Part shown: in pieces, positions 51,857 to 60,907 of the stretch | Numbering within the stretch: position 1 is the stretch's first letter | Layout: each line of letters starts with the position of its first letter | Assembly: GCA_016787135.1 (NCBI GenBank) | Contig: JAEUVK010000221.1 | Span: 1 to 64,000, forward strand | Direction of reading: 5' to 3' | Source: Chitinophagaceae bacterium | GTDB lineage: Bacteria; Bacteroidota; Bacteroidia; Chitinophagales; Chitinophagaceae | Length of the DNA: 64,000 nucleotides | The notes under the pieces: generated by a model | Told to the model about the DNA's origin: nothing | Seen by the model: only the letters and a program-made list of their open reading frames with translations | Databases searched by the model: none | Translations under genes and position numbers: made by a program

Positions 51857-51925
51857 GCAAAATAATGAGTTTCGTGTTTATGGGTGATGGTTTTTTGTTA
51901 GTGATCCCGCCTGGTAAACCTCCCG

Positions 51926-51960
51926 CCATAAACTGCAGACTATAAACCATAAACTGAATA
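51926..51960 (+). repeat. Heptamer array, 5 units, upstream of rsfS
   Basis: The units CCATAAA, CTGCAGA, CTATAAA, CCATAAA and CTGAATA run in phase and end five bases before the rsfS start codon. No inverted partner is visible. Confidence 0.8.
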
Positions 51961-51965
51961 ACTAT

Positions 51966-52370
51966 TTGGAACAACTTACTTTACTGACCAACCGGAAAAG
52001 GAAAAGTGCAGCCCGGTTAACGAAGAGCTCAAAGATCATCAAAACCATAATTGCCGCTATCCAGGATAAAAAAGGGGAGAATATCATTTCCCTGAACCTG
52101 CGAAAGATCAATGAAGCCGTAGCAGATTTTTTTATCATCTGTGAGGCCGGTAACCAGCCACAGATAAGAGCCATAGCGGAAAATGTGGAAAGGCTTGTTA
52201 AGGAAAAATGCGGAGAGAACCCCTATCATCATGAAGGTTTCAGCGGGCTTCAATGGGTGCTGATCGATTATGTAAATGTGGTGGTACATGTAATGACGCC
52301 GGAGACACGTAAGTTTTATAAACTGGAAGATATGTGGAGCGATGCAGCTGCTGAAGATCATAGCGAATAA
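51966..52370 (+). CDS. rsfS: Ribosomal silencing factor RsfS
   Basis: This 134-residue RsfS (Iojap family) protein binds ribosomal protein uL14 and blocks subunit joining when nutrients are low. The family core is DKKGENIISLNLRKINEAVADFFIICEAGN near 34-63, then YHHEGFSGLQWVLIDYVNVVVHVM near 87-110. The start is TTG, right behind a heptamer array. No ATG lies before the conserved core. ftsH follows 69 bases downstream. Confidence 0.93.
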   Translation: MEQLTLLTNRKRKSAARLTKSSKIIKTIIAAIQDKKGENIISLNLRKINEAVADFFIICEAGNQPQIRAIAENVERLVKEKCGENPYHHEGFSGLQWVLIDYVNVVVHVMTPETRKFYKLEDMWSDAAAEDHSE

Positions 52371-52439
52371 TGTTAAATATTGTACAACCCGCAACATTTT
52401 CTCATAATAATTATTAAATAGCAGGAACACCGAAATAAT

Positions 52440-54515
52440 ATGTCACAAGAGCCATATAATAAAAACGAAAAGAACAATTTACCCAGGTTTAGCGGCCGCA
52501 AAGAGGATGACCCTAACCAACCTCCCAAAAAAGGCCCCCGGTTCAGTATATACTGGATATATGCTATCATTTTTGCCGTGCTGATCGGGTTCCAGTTATT
52601 TGGACCTTTCTCACCTAATACGGCCCAGACCAACACACTTGCTTTTAAGAAAATGCTGTCTGACGGAGATATTGATAAGTACGTCATTGTGGACAACCGG
52701 AAAACAGTAAAAGTTTACCTGAAAAAAGCAAGCTTGGCTAAATACAAGGAACAACTCAACAAAGGTATCAGCGGAAAGTATAATGAAGAAGGCCCTCACA
52801 TGTCTTTTAAGATCACCGGCGCTGAAACGTTTCAGAAGGAAATGGATGACTTTTTTAAAGCCAATCCTACTGCTGAAGTACCTTATACCGTGGACCCCGA
52901 AAGCGATTGGATCAGCAAGTCTTTATCATTCTTGTTGCCTATTCTTCTTTTCATCGGCCTCTGGATTTTGCTGATGAGAAAAATGGGCGGTGGTGCAGGT
53001 GGTGGAGGTGGTCCCGGCGGCATTTTCAACATCGGAAAATCAAAAGCTACCTTATTTGATAAAGGAACCAAAGTAAACATCACATTTGCTGATGTAGCCG
53101 GACTGGATGAAGCCAAGGTAGAGGTAATGGAGATCGTTGATTTTTTAAGAAGCCCGAAAAAATATACAGCATTAGGCGGTAAGATACCCAAAGGGGCATT
53201 ATTGGTAGGTCCTCCGGGAACCGGTAAAACATTACTTGCTAAAGCAATGGCAGGGGAGGCACAGGTGCCTTTCTTCAGTCTTAGTGGTTCTGATTTCGTG
53301 GAAATGTTCGTAGGTGTTGGTGCCAGCCGTGTAAGGGACCTGTTCAAACAGGCAAGAGAAAAAGCTCCCTGTATCATATTCATTGATGAAATAGATGCGA
53401 TTGGCCGTGCCAGGGGAAAGAATGTTATGATGAGTAATGATGAAAGGGAAAGTACCCTGAACCAGTTACTCGTTGAGATGGATGGTTTCGGAACAGATGT
53501 GGGTATTATTGTACTGGCCGCAACCAACCGTCCTGATGTGTTAGATAGTGCTTTATTACGTCCTGGCCGTTTTGACAGGCAGATAACTATTGACAAGCCG
53601 GATTTGAAAGGCCGTGAAGCGATCTTTAAAGTGCATCTGAAACCGATCAAGATCTCGAAAACACTGGATATTCATAAACTGGCCGAGCAAACACCGGGTT
53701 TTGCCGGCGCTGATATTGCCAATGTCTGTAATGAAGCCGCATTGATAGCTGCCCGTAAGGGTAAAGATGCGGTGGATATGGAAGACTTCCAGGATGCAGT
53801 GGATAGAGTAATTGGAGGATTGGAAAAAAAGAACAAGATCATTTCACCCGATGAAAAGAGGATCATTGCATACCATGAAGCAGGCCACGCCATTTGCGGC
53901 TGGTACCTGGAACATGCGTATCCTTTATTAAAGGTTACTATCGTTCCGAGAGGCACTGCAGCTCTGGGCTATGCGCAATACACTCCCAAAGAGCAATACC
54001 TGTATAATACTGATCAGTTGATTGACCAGATATGTATGACGCTGGGAGGTAGGGCGAGTGAAGATATTTTCTTTGGTAAAATATCTACCGGTGCGCAAAA
54101 TGATCTGCAGCAGATCACACGTATTGCTTATGCTATGGTCAGTGTGTACGGCATGAACGAGAAAGTAGGAAATGTAAGCTTCTATGATCCCCAGCAGGAA
54201 ACCACTTTCACGAAGCCCTATTCTGAAGAGACCTCAAAAATGATCGATGAGGAAGTGAGGAAGCTGATCGATGAAGCATACGATAAAACCAGGAAGCTTC
54301 TGACAGATAAGAAAGGACAAGTTGAGAAATTAGCGGAGGCGTTGCTTGAAAGAGAAGTGTTGTTCCAGAGTGATGTAGAAGCCCTGATCGGAAAACGTCC
54401 TTTTGAAGAAAAGAAAGTGCTTGACCCGGAAGGAACTAAACCATCGGAGACAGGTGAGATATCCGCCGGCGTTCCTCCTTACAGCAGCGATGTGACCAAT
54501 AAATCATTGCCCTAA
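52440..54515 (+). CDS. ftsH: ATP-dependent zinc metalloprotease FtsH
   Basis: This 691-residue membrane AAA+ protease degrades unassembled membrane proteins and regulators. Two transmembrane helices (about 38-56 and 160-178) flank a periplasmic domain. Walker A GPPGTGKT is near 257-264, Walker B FIDEIDAIG near 315, the SRH ATNRPDVLDSALLRPGRFDRQ near 363-383, and the zinc motif HEAGH near 478. A Gly-rich linker (GGGAGGGGGPGG) follows the second helix. The length is typical for Bacteroidetes. lutC follows 10 bases downstream. Confidence 0.98.
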   Translation: MSQEPYNKNEKNNLPRFSGRKEDDPNQPPKKGPRFSIYWIYAIIFAVLIGFQLFGPFSPNTAQTNTLAFKKMLSDGDIDKYVIVDNRKTVKVYLKKASLAKYKEQLNKGISGKYNEEGPHMSFKITGAETFQKEMDDFFKANPTAEVPYTVDPESDWISKSLSFLLPILLFIGLWILLMRKMGGGAGGGGGPGGIFNIGKSKATLFDKGTKVNITFADVAGLDEAKVEVMEIVDFLRSPKKYTALGGKIPKGALLVGPPGTGKTLLAKAMAGEAQVPFFSLSGSDFVEMFVGVGASRVRDLFKQAREKAPCIIFIDEIDAIGRARGKNVMMSNDERESTLNQLLVEMDGFGTDVGIIVLAATNRPDVLDSALLRPGRFDRQITIDKPDLKGREAIFKVHLKPIKISKTLDIHKLAEQTPGFAGADIANVCNEAALIAARKGKDAVDMEDFQDAVDRVIGGLEKKNKIISPDEKRIIAYHEAGHAICGWYLEHAYPLLKVTIVPRGTAALGYAQYTPKEQYLYNTDQLIDQICMTLGGRASEDIFFGKISTGAQNDLQQITRIAYAMVSVYGMNEKVGNVSFYDPQQETTFTKPYSEETSKMIDEEVRKLIDEAYDKTRKLLTDKKGQVEKLAEALLEREVLFQSDVEALIGKRPFEEKKVLDPEGTKPSETGEISAGVPPYSSDVTNKSLP

Positions 54516-54525
54516 AATCAAAGCG

Positions 54526-55161
54526 ATGAATGTTTCCACCTCCAAAGAGAATATTTTAAAAAAGATACGCAAGGCGTTGAGTCATTCAACGCCTCTTCCT
54601 TTTCCGAAAAGTGAAGGAACAGAGTCGGTCTTTCTGCCATTACAGCAGGAAATGGCTGTTGAGTTTGCCGAGCAATTCTCCAAACTGCAGGGGCGATTTG
54701 TTTATTGTATCAATGAGCAGGAGCTGGCATTCCAGCTGACGAGCCTTATTAAAAAGCAGGATTGGAATAAAGTTTTTTGCGTGGAAGATAAACTGGTCGC
54801 ATCCGTGGCGTCTCAACTGGAGGACAGGCTGGTAAGAACTGATCTTGCTAATTGCGATGTATCCATTACCGGCTGTGAGTGCCTCGTAGCCAGAACCGGT
54901 ACTATGGTTTTAAGTGCTGCCCAGCAAAGCGGCCGCACCGTCAGTGTATATGCACCTGTTCATATTTGCATTGCCTATACCAGACAGCTTGTGTATGATG
55001 TAAAGGATGGGCTGCAGTTAGTAAAAGATAAATATGGGGAACAGTTGCCTTCGCTGATCAGTTTTGCTACCGGCCCAAGCCGGACCGCAGATATTGAAAA
55101 AACACTGGTGGTGGGCGTGCATGGCCCCAAAGAGGTGTACCTGTTCCTCGTGGAGTCATGA
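54526..55161 (+). CDS. LUD-domain protein (LutC/YkgG family)
   Basis: This 211-residue protein belongs to the LUD (lactate utilisation) family: the N-terminus STSKENILKKIRKAL and the end ISFATGPSRTADIEKTLVVGVHGPKEVYLFLV are typical. In Bacillus, LutC works with LutA and LutB to oxidise L-lactate. Here no lutA or lutB is adjacent, and the gene is placed behind ftsH, as is common in Bacteroidota, so a lactate role is uncertain. Translation is probably coupled to ftsH. Confidence 0.88.
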   Translation: MNVSTSKENILKKIRKALSHSTPLPFPKSEGTESVFLPLQQEMAVEFAEQFSKLQGRFVYCINEQELAFQLTSLIKKQDWNKVFCVEDKLVASVASQLEDRLVRTDLANCDVSITGCECLVARTGTMVLSAAQQSGRTVSVYAPVHICIAYTRQLVYDVKDGLQLVKDKYGEQLPSLISFATGPSRTADIEKTLVVGVHGPKEVYLFLVES

Positions 55162-55193
55162 TTTAATTGGTAATTGTTTCGTAATATTCACTT

Positions 55194-55625
55194 ATGAAAC
55201 ATCCCACGGTTTATCATTTGTTTGTTTACGGATCATTACGCAGCGGTTTTCAAAGCCATGCGTATGAATATATCAGCCGTTTCTTCCATCTTGTTGGTCA
55301 TGCTAAAGTGAAAGGAAAGCTCTATGATCTTGGGCCTTATCCTGCTGCTCTGCCAGATACAGGGGATAATTACATAATAGGCGAACTGTATAACATAAAG
55401 GAAGAATCTGAATTCTCATGGGCTATCGGCCAACTGGACGACTATGAAGGAGTGAATGTGGAAGAAGGAGAAGTGCAACTGTATCGCCGGGAGGCGGCAG
55501 AGGTTTATATCAATGATGATAAAGTAATGGCCTGGATATATTGGTACAATGGAGATGTGAGCGGAATGCCGGTAGTAGAGTCAGGTGATATTTTGGAATA
55601 TATACAAGCTAAAAAAAAGCCCTGA
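55194..55625 (+). CDS. Gamma-glutamylcyclotransferase-family (AIG2-like) protein
   Basis: This 143-residue protein has the hallmark HLFVYGSLRSGF near residues 8-19 and the catalytic Glu probably in QLDDYEGVN near 84-92. The family forms 5-oxoproline from gamma-glutamyl amines or peptides. Small stand-alone members often lack a proven substrate. It is in the same direction as lutC with a 32-base gap. Confidence 0.87.
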   Translation: MKHPTVYHLFVYGSLRSGFQSHAYEYISRFFHLVGHAKVKGKLYDLGPYPAALPDTGDNYIIGELYNIKEESEFSWAIGQLDDYEGVNVEEGEVQLYRREAAEVYINDDKVMAWIYWYNGDVSGMPVVESGDILEYIQAKKKP

Positions 55626-55701
55626 GTATATAGATGGCCCTGACTTGTGTAAGGGGTTATCCGCTTTATATATTTTGTTAGTTTACTGAATTAATCCCCA
55701 A

Positions 55702-55709
55702 TATCTTTG
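55702..55709 (+). promoter_or_regulatory. -7 promoter box TATCTTTG with -33 TTTG
   Basis: An exact -7 box with TTTG at 55674-55677, 24 bases upstream. It would serve lpxH, starting 40 bases downstream. Confidence 0.5.
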
Positions 55710-55749
55710 AGTCATAAAACCCTGTAAACGTACTGGCCCGCTTGATATC

Positions 55750-56535
55750 ATGAACCTAACCGCTGATAAGAAAATATATTTCATCTCAGACTTTCACCTC
55801 GGTGCACCCGACCATGCATCAAGTCTTCAAAGAGAAAAGATCATCGTTGAATTTCTTGATTCTGTCAAAAGTGACGCTGCAGAGATATTCATTGTCGGCG
55901 ACATGTTCGATTTCTGGTATGAATACAGGAAGGTGGTGCCCAAAGGATTTGTCCGTTTACTCGGCAAACTGGCTGAACTGACCGATGCCGGTATTCCCAT
56001 GCATTTCTTTGTAGGCAATCATGATATGTGGATGAAAGATTATCTGCAGAAAGAGCTTAATATTCCGGTATATTTCCATCCAAAAGAATTTGAAAGAGGT
56101 AAAAAAAAATTCTTTATAGGCCATGGTGATGGATTAGGCCCGGGCGATCATGGCTACAAACGGCTGAAAAAAGTTTTCCGAAATCCGGTTTGTCAATGGC
56201 TATTTGGACTTTTACCCCCGATGGTTGGCATGGGAATCGCTAATTATATGAGCCGCCGGAGCCGGGTGAAAACGGGTTCTTCCGAAGAGGTTTTTCTGGG
56301 AGAAGAGAAAGAGTGGCTGATCATATACTGCAAGGAAGTATTAAAAAAAGAAAATTTTGATTTTTTTGTATTTGGTCATAGACATCTGGCGCTGGATCAT
56401 CGTCTGAATGAAAGCAGCCGCTATATCAACCTGGGGGATTGGATCCGTTATTATACCTATGCAGTTTTTGACGGGCAAAGTATGACGCTCAGATCATTTA
56501 AAGGCAATGATGACAAGATCATCCGGAATTGGTGA
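55750..56535 (+). CDS. lpxH: UDP-2,3-diacylglucosamine diphosphatase (LpxH-type)
   Basis: This 261-residue calcineurin-like metallophosphatase cleaves UDP-diacylglucosamine to lipid X in lipid A synthesis. The metal ligands are in SDFHLGAP (13-20), GDMFDFWYEY (near 52-61), GNHDMW (near 91-96), GHGDGLG (near 124-130) and FGHRHLALDH (near 213-222). Its last codon overlaps the next start by four bases (GTGA). lpxD is at 30787, so the pathway is represented twice in the window. Confidence 0.93.
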   Translation: MNLTADKKIYFISDFHLGAPDHASSLQREKIIVEFLDSVKSDAAEIFIVGDMFDFWYEYRKVVPKGFVRLLGKLAELTDAGIPMHFFVGNHDMWMKDYLQKELNIPVYFHPKEFERGKKKFFIGHGDGLGPGDHGYKRLKKVFRNPVCQWLFGLLPPMVGMGIANYMSRRSRVKTGSSEEVFLGEEKEWLIIYCKEVLKKENFDFFVFGHRHLALDHRLNESSRYINLGDWIRYYTYAVFDGQSMTLRSFKGNDDKIIRNW

Positions 56536-57344
56536 AAAGAATAATCAACATATCAGTTTTTATTATCCTCCTGGCCTTTTACGGTAATGCACAGGAAGAC
56601 ACTGCTTTTCGCCTGATCAAAAAGATCAAAGCTGATGTTGCCACCTTTGCGGTGGATAACCTGGACAACATCTATCTGCTCAGCAGTACCAACCAGTTGA
56701 AAAAGATCAACGCCAACGGAGATTCAGTGGCTATTTATAATGATGTAAAAAAATTCGGGCAGGCAACTTTGATAGACGTTTCTAACCCGCTCAGAGTGCT
56801 GTTGTATTATAAGGATTTTGCCACTATCGTGATATTAGACCGTTTTTTGAATGTTCGCAATACGATCGACCTGCGCAGGTATAACATTTTACAGGCAAGA
56901 GCTATCGGTCAGTCATATGACAACAAAATATGGGTGTATGATGAAGTAGAGAACAAGCTGAAAAAGATAGACGAAGACGGCAGACTTTTGCTGGAAACTC
57001 CGGATTTTCGCCAGTTATTTGATCCGGCCCCATTCCCACAAAGGATATTCGACCAGGATCAGTACATTTATCTTTATGATTCAGCTCAGGCCGTTTTTGT
57101 TTTTGATTATTACGGAACCTTTAAAAATAAGATATTGATCAGCCGTTGGCAGAATTTTAAAGTAGCCGGTCAATATATTTTCGGATCAGATGTGAACAAT
57201 CTCTATCGTTACGATATCAAAACTTTCTTCGTAGATGAATGGAGGATGCCCCCGGAAATTGCCACAGCAAAATCGTTTAGTTTCACGGCTTCACGACTTT
57301 ATGCCTTACGAAAGGAGGGAATTGATATTTTCAGCTTTCGCTGA
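56532..57344 (+). CDS. Exported protein with beta-propeller-like repeats
   Basis: This 270-residue protein has a signal peptide (KRIINISVFIILLAFYGNAQ). The mature part shows recurring blocks such as VDNLDNIYLLSSTNQLKKINANGD, SYDNKIWVYDEVENKLKKIDEDG and FGSDVNNLYRYDIK, which suggest beta-propeller blades. I recognise no named family. The start is GTG 56532, overlapping the lpxH stop by four bases, which implies coupled translation and an envelope role. Confidence 0.78.
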   Translation: MKRIINISVFIILLAFYGNAQEDTAFRLIKKIKADVATFAVDNLDNIYLLSSTNQLKKINANGDSVAIYNDVKKFGQATLIDVSNPLRVLLYYKDFATIVILDRFLNVRNTIDLRRYNILQARAIGQSYDNKIWVYDEVENKLKKIDEDGRLLLETPDFRQLFDPAPFPQRIFDQDQYIYLYDSAQAVFVFDYYGTFKNKILISRWQNFKVAGQYIFGSDVNNLYRYDIKTFFVDEWRMPPEIATAKSFSFTASRLYALRKEGIDIFSFR

Positions 57345-57359
57345 CAAGGGCTTATTCGG

Positions 57360-57367
57360 TATTTTTG
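57360..57367 (+). promoter_or_regulatory. -7 promoter box TATTTTTG
   Basis: An exact consensus match ends 21 bases before the start of the mechanosensitive channel gene. Confidence 0.45.
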
Positions 57368-57388
57368 CCCTTCAAATGATGTTATTAC

Positions 57389-58486
57389 ATGAATGATCTG
57401 CTAGAAAGGATATGGCTGGGTAATTCCATCAGGAGTTACCTTATTGTGGCTGTTGTCATTTTTTTTGTGCTCGTTTTCAAACGTTATATATCCCGCTATT
57501 TCGCCGGACTATTATTTCAATTGGTAAACAGGATATGGAAGAACCTGGATAGATCTTCTTTTGTAAGCCTGGTCGTAAAACCGCTGGGTATGTTCCTGCT
57601 GATACTTGTCTCCATTGTCGCGTTGCATAAACTCCGTTTTCCCGAAGAGTTGAACGGGGAATTATATGGCTATAGCATTAATAGCATTTTGCACAGCACC
57701 GGCACCATTATCCTGATCGTTTCATTTATCCGGCTGTTGCTACGCATCATTACTTTTATATCTCTTATTCTCGAAAGAAAAGCTGATCAGACGCCTGATC
57801 AGACGGATAATCAGCTGGTGGTTTTTTTCCGCGATTTTTTCAAAGTAGTGATAGCTATCATCGGGGTACTGATGGTATTGAAATTTGCCTTCGGATTTGA
57901 TATCAGCAGTGTACTGACAGGATTAAGTATCGTTGGTGCTGCCATTGCATTGGCCCTGCGGGAAAGTTTAGAGAACCTGATCGCTTCGTTTATTATTTTT
58001 TTCGATAAGCCATTTACCCTGGGCGATCTTGTAAAAGTGCAGAACATTACCGGGAATGTAGAAAAGATAGGCTTACGAAGCACCCGCATCCGGACAGACA
58101 ATAAAACATACGTTACTGTTCCCAATAAACAGATGGTAGATAGCATTCTTGATAACCTTACCCTTCGCACACAGTTAAAAGGAGAACTACGCTTGCAAAT
58201 CGGTTTGTCAGCTTCTTCATCTCAGTTGCAGAACCTGGTAAGCCGGATCAGAAAGATACTTGAGCATGAAAAGATCGAAAGCGCCACGGTTTCACTCAAT
58301 GATATTGCAGTAAATGCTTTCCTTGTCAATGCGGATTATTTCACCAGCCCGATGACCCATCGTGAATATCTGGCAGTAAAAGAGGAAGTCAACCTGCAGG
58401 TATTGAAACTAATGGAGGAAATGAAGATCGAAATTGCCGGGGCCAGCACCGATATCAGGATAGATGGTGCCATTAATGCGAAGTAA
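57389..58486 (+). CDS. MscS-family mechanosensitive ion channel
   Basis: This 365-residue protein has four or five transmembrane segments (about 17-32, 60-82, 97-115, 145-170, and the pore-lining helix at about 172-205, GLSIVGAAIALALRESLENLIASFIIFFDKPF). The beta domain follows (FTLGDLVKVQNITGNVEKIGLRSTRIRT), then a C-terminal alpha/beta domain. Gly/Ala spacing in the pore helix is typical. It relieves osmotic stress. Its end overlaps the convergent thioredoxin-like gene by 14 bases. Confidence 0.93.
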   Translation: MNDLLERIWLGNSIRSYLIVAVVIFFVLVFKRYISRYFAGLLFQLVNRIWKNLDRSSFVSLVVKPLGMFLLILVSIVALHKLRFPEELNGELYGYSINSILHSTGTIILIVSFIRLLLRIITFISLILERKADQTPDQTDNQLVVFFRDFFKVVIAIIGVLMVLKFAFGFDISSVLTGLSIVGAAIALALRESLENLIASFIIFFDKPFTLGDLVKVQNITGNVEKIGLRSTRIRTDNKTYVTVPNKQMVDSILDNLTLRTQLKGELRLQIGLSASSSQLQNLVSRIRKILEHEKIESATVSLNDIAVNAFLVNADYFTSPMTHREYLAVKEEVNLQVLKLMEEMKIEIAGASTDIRIDGAINAK

Positions 58487-59009
58487 TGTCAATCGAATTA
58501 ACAATCTCCGCCAATTCCTTATCGAACATGCCGTATTTACCATATTCTACCACACGTCCCACTTCTTTTCCTTTTTTCATTACAAGGATAGTTGGTACAT
58601 TGGTGACACCCATGGATTCAGATAAATAGCCAAGCGTCTTCTTATCCCTGTCGGTTCCGATCAGGGAAATTTTATCTTTTGAATAACCGGCTGCATCGAG
58701 AAGGCTGAAAAGTTTGGGTATGATAAAATGCGAATCTTCGCACCAGGTACCCATAAAGGCGATGATCTGTAAAGAATCACTGTGCTTTTTTAAACCAGCG
58801 ACTGCATCAGCATTGGGGCTATATGCTTTGAAATTGGCGGCGTACCATTTATTGTAAAATAAAGAGTCCTTTTCGAGGATTTCCCTTGACAGGACACCTT
58901 TAAAAAGTTTGCCTTCGCTATTATCAGGCAAGATCTCGTATTGGTTTTGCCCCAAAGCGGAAGAAACGGCAATAAATCCAATCAGCAGGGTGTTGATTAA
59001 TCTTTTCAT
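58473..59009 (-). CDS. Exported thioredoxin-fold protein with CxxS motif
   Basis: This 178-residue protein has a signal peptide (MKRLINTLLIGFIAVSSALGQ) and a thioredoxin-like domain from about residue 70 (LQIIAFMGTWCEDSHFIIPKLFSLL, near 80-104). The active site is WCEDS, so only the first Cys of CxxC is present. The cis-Pro loop TNVPTILV is intact. A single-Cys site suits a monothiol exchanger or a trap rather than a disulfide oxidoreductase. I start at ATG 59009, where the signal peptide begins. Confidence 0.87.
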   Translation of the reverse strand: MKRLINTLLIGFIAVSSALGQNQYEILPDNSEGKLFKGVLSREILEKDSLFYNKWYAANFKAYSPNADAVAGLKKHSDSLQIIAFMGTWCEDSHFIIPKLFSLLDAAGYSKDKISLIGTDRDKKTLGYLSESMGVTNVPTILVMKKGKEVGRVVEYGKYGMFDKELAEIVNSIDITSH

Positions 59010-59093
59010 GATAGTCAGGTAAAAAAGTAAAAATAAAAGCAAGCCGTCAGAAGATGAAATGATAGCTGTTAAAGTTGCACGAGAGTAAAAATA

Positions 59094-59639
59094 TCAGAGT
59101 GATGCCTTTAGTTCCAGGAAAAAAGACTTTATCTTTTCCAGCGACTGTATCATGGCAAACTTCTCTTCTGCATTCTTATTTTTCTTCAGGTAATCTTTGG
59201 CGCCTTCGATCGTGAATTTGCGGCGGCGCAGCAGGTCATAGATCATGACGAGATTCTTGATGTCCACCGGGCGGAAAAAACGATCACCTTTGCGGTTCTT
59301 TCTTGGCTGTAGTATGTCGAATTCCGTTTCCCAATAGCGGATCAGGGACTGGTTTTCCCTGAACATGGTAGCTACTTCTCCTATGGCGTAGTATTGTTTT
59401 TTAAAAAGTTCCTCGTCGGCTGGTACATTGATCAGGTCGGCCGTCAGCCCTGCTTCTTTGAGTGAACGGCGGCCTCTCGGTGAGCGGGGCTTTTTATCTG
59501 CAACCGGAATAACAGGAACGACAGACTCCAGCTTTTCTTTTTTTCCCTCTGCAGCAGCTATAATGGGTTCAATAGCCTTTGTTTCTTTTTCATGTACGGC
59601 ATCAAACTCAAACGTTATTTGCGTCAGTGGTTTACCCAT
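59094..59639 (-). CDS. MerR-family transcriptional regulator
   Basis: This 181-residue protein has a disordered Lys/Arg/Pro-rich N-terminus of about 75 residues and a MerR winged helix at about 82-150 (YYAIGEVATMFRENQSLIRYWETEFDILQPRKNRKGDRFFRPVDI). A short helical tail follows in place of an effector domain. This form is a common single-copy regulator in Bacteroidota whose targets are unknown. It lies downstream of the M23 gene on the same strand. Confidence 0.9.
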   Translation of the reverse strand: MGKPLTQITFEFDAVHEKETKAIEPIIAAAEGKKEKLESVVPVIPVADKKPRSPRGRRSLKEAGLTADLINVPADEELFKKQYYAIGEVATMFRENQSLIRYWETEFDILQPRKNRKGDRFFRPVDIKNLVMIYDLLRRRKFTIEGAKDYLKKNKNAEEKFAMIQSLEKIKSFFLELKASL

Positions 59640-59773
59640 AGTGTTATATCAAAGATACGGACGACGGGCTGAGAAGAACGTAAGAATACGAATGTGTGGA
59701 AAAGTTGATGGGGAAAGCAGGTTCTATGCCCAATGGCTAAAAGGTTTCAGTTAATCGCTGACAGTGCTTTTCT

Positions 59774-60745
59774 TTAATCAAGACTTTGGTTGGAAGCTGC
59801 TGCCTGTTTCAACAGCATATCAAATTGCTCGGGGCTAAGGTCATTATAGAAGAAATAAACGGGATCGATCTTCTGGCTGTATTTATGTACTTCATAATGG
59901 CAATGGGGACCTGTTGATTTGCCAGTGCTGCCGACCCATCCGATCACTTCACCCCGCTTAACGGCCTGGCCTGATCTTGCTTTTACCCTGACCATGTGGC
60001 CATACAATGTCTCATAACCATAACCATGGCTGATGACGACATGATTACCGTAACCATTACCTGTATTACCGGCAATTTTAATGGTGCCGTCAGCAGTGGC
60101 ATAAATGGGGGTACCCTGCGGCGCTGTAAAGTCAAGGCCGGCGTGCATCTTCACCGTTTTATAGATCGGGTCAATGCGATGACCGAACCCGGAGGCGATA
60201 CGCTTCAGGTCTTTATTGCTTACGGGTTGTATCGCAGGTGTATGTGACAGGAGTTTTTCTTTATTATTGAGCAGCTTGTCTATTTCGGCATACGATTGTT
60301 GCTGCACACTGATGCGACTGCTCAGGCTGTTAAGCGTAGTTACGATAGAGGTGACCAGTTCTTTATCCTTCATCCTTTCGATGGTCGCTATTTCGATCTG
60401 TTCTTCCAGCACCTTTGCCCTGGCGCTGTCAGGTATAGGATTGGCCTCAAAAATAGAACGATACACATCATTGTCCCTTTTTTCCAGCTCGGTCATTTTT
60501 TGTTCCAGGTCCTGCACTTTATCCTCCAGGTCGCGGTAATTATCTTTCAACAGCTCATTTTGGATGCCGAGTAATCTTTCATTGGGCGAACCCACAAAGC
60601 GAAAAGCAATAAAGGAAATGAACATAGCCGTAACAAAAGCTGCGGCCAGAAAACCAAAGATGCGCAGGATCTTGATACGCAGCGGCGTCTCCAGCTTCTC
60701 GTAACGAAGCGTGTTGGTGTTATAGTAATATTTGATCTTTTTCAT
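59774..60745 (-). CDS. Membrane-anchored M23 peptidoglycan endopeptidase
   Basis: This 323-residue protein has one transmembrane segment near 29-50, a coiled coil at about 55-150 (NELLKDNYRDLEDKVQDLEQKMTELEKRD), and a C-terminal LytM/M23 domain with zinc ligands in HAGLDF (His, Asp) and GPHCHYEV (HxH near 283). It resembles cell-division or elongation-linked DD-endopeptidases that act in the periplasm while anchored in the inner membrane. I start at MKKIKYYYN (60745), the usual N-terminus of this family. The frame opens at 60820. Confidence 0.92.
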   Translation of the reverse strand: MKKIKYYYNTNTLRYEKLETPLRIKILRIFGFLAAAFVTAMFISFIAFRFVGSPNERLLGIQNELLKDNYRDLEDKVQDLEQKMTELEKRDNDVYRSIFEANPIPDSARAKVLEEQIEIATIERMKDKELVTSIVTTLNSLSSRISVQQQSYAEIDKLLNNKEKLLSHTPAIQPVSNKDLKRIASGFGHRIDPIYKTVKMHAGLDFTAPQGTPIYATADGTIKIAGNTGNGYGNHVVISHGYGYETLYGHMVRVKARSGQAVKRGEVIGWVGSTGKSTGPHCHYEVHKYSQKIDPVYFFYNDLSPEQFDMLLKQAAASNQSLD

Positions 60746-60830
60746 AAAACCATTGCCGGTAAAGGCTCTGGTGAGAATATTGTGATCCGTTCCTGTGCAG
60801 CAGGCCAGCCGGATAAACATTCATAATCAT

Positions 60831-60838
60831 TACCTTTG
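60831..60838 (+). promoter_or_regulatory. -7 promoter box TACCTTTG of alaS
   Basis: An exact TAnnTTTG match, 69 bases upstream of the alaS start. Confidence 0.45.
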
Positions 60839-60907
60839 CCGACTTCTGCAGGGTTGACAAATATAGGTTCTTAAACAGCAAAAATCAACCCATTTACAGG
60901 AGCTTAT

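Noticed and set aside
11548-51960. Heptamer arrays as CRISPR arrays
   Set aside because: Units are 7 bases with no spacers, and no cas genes are in the window.
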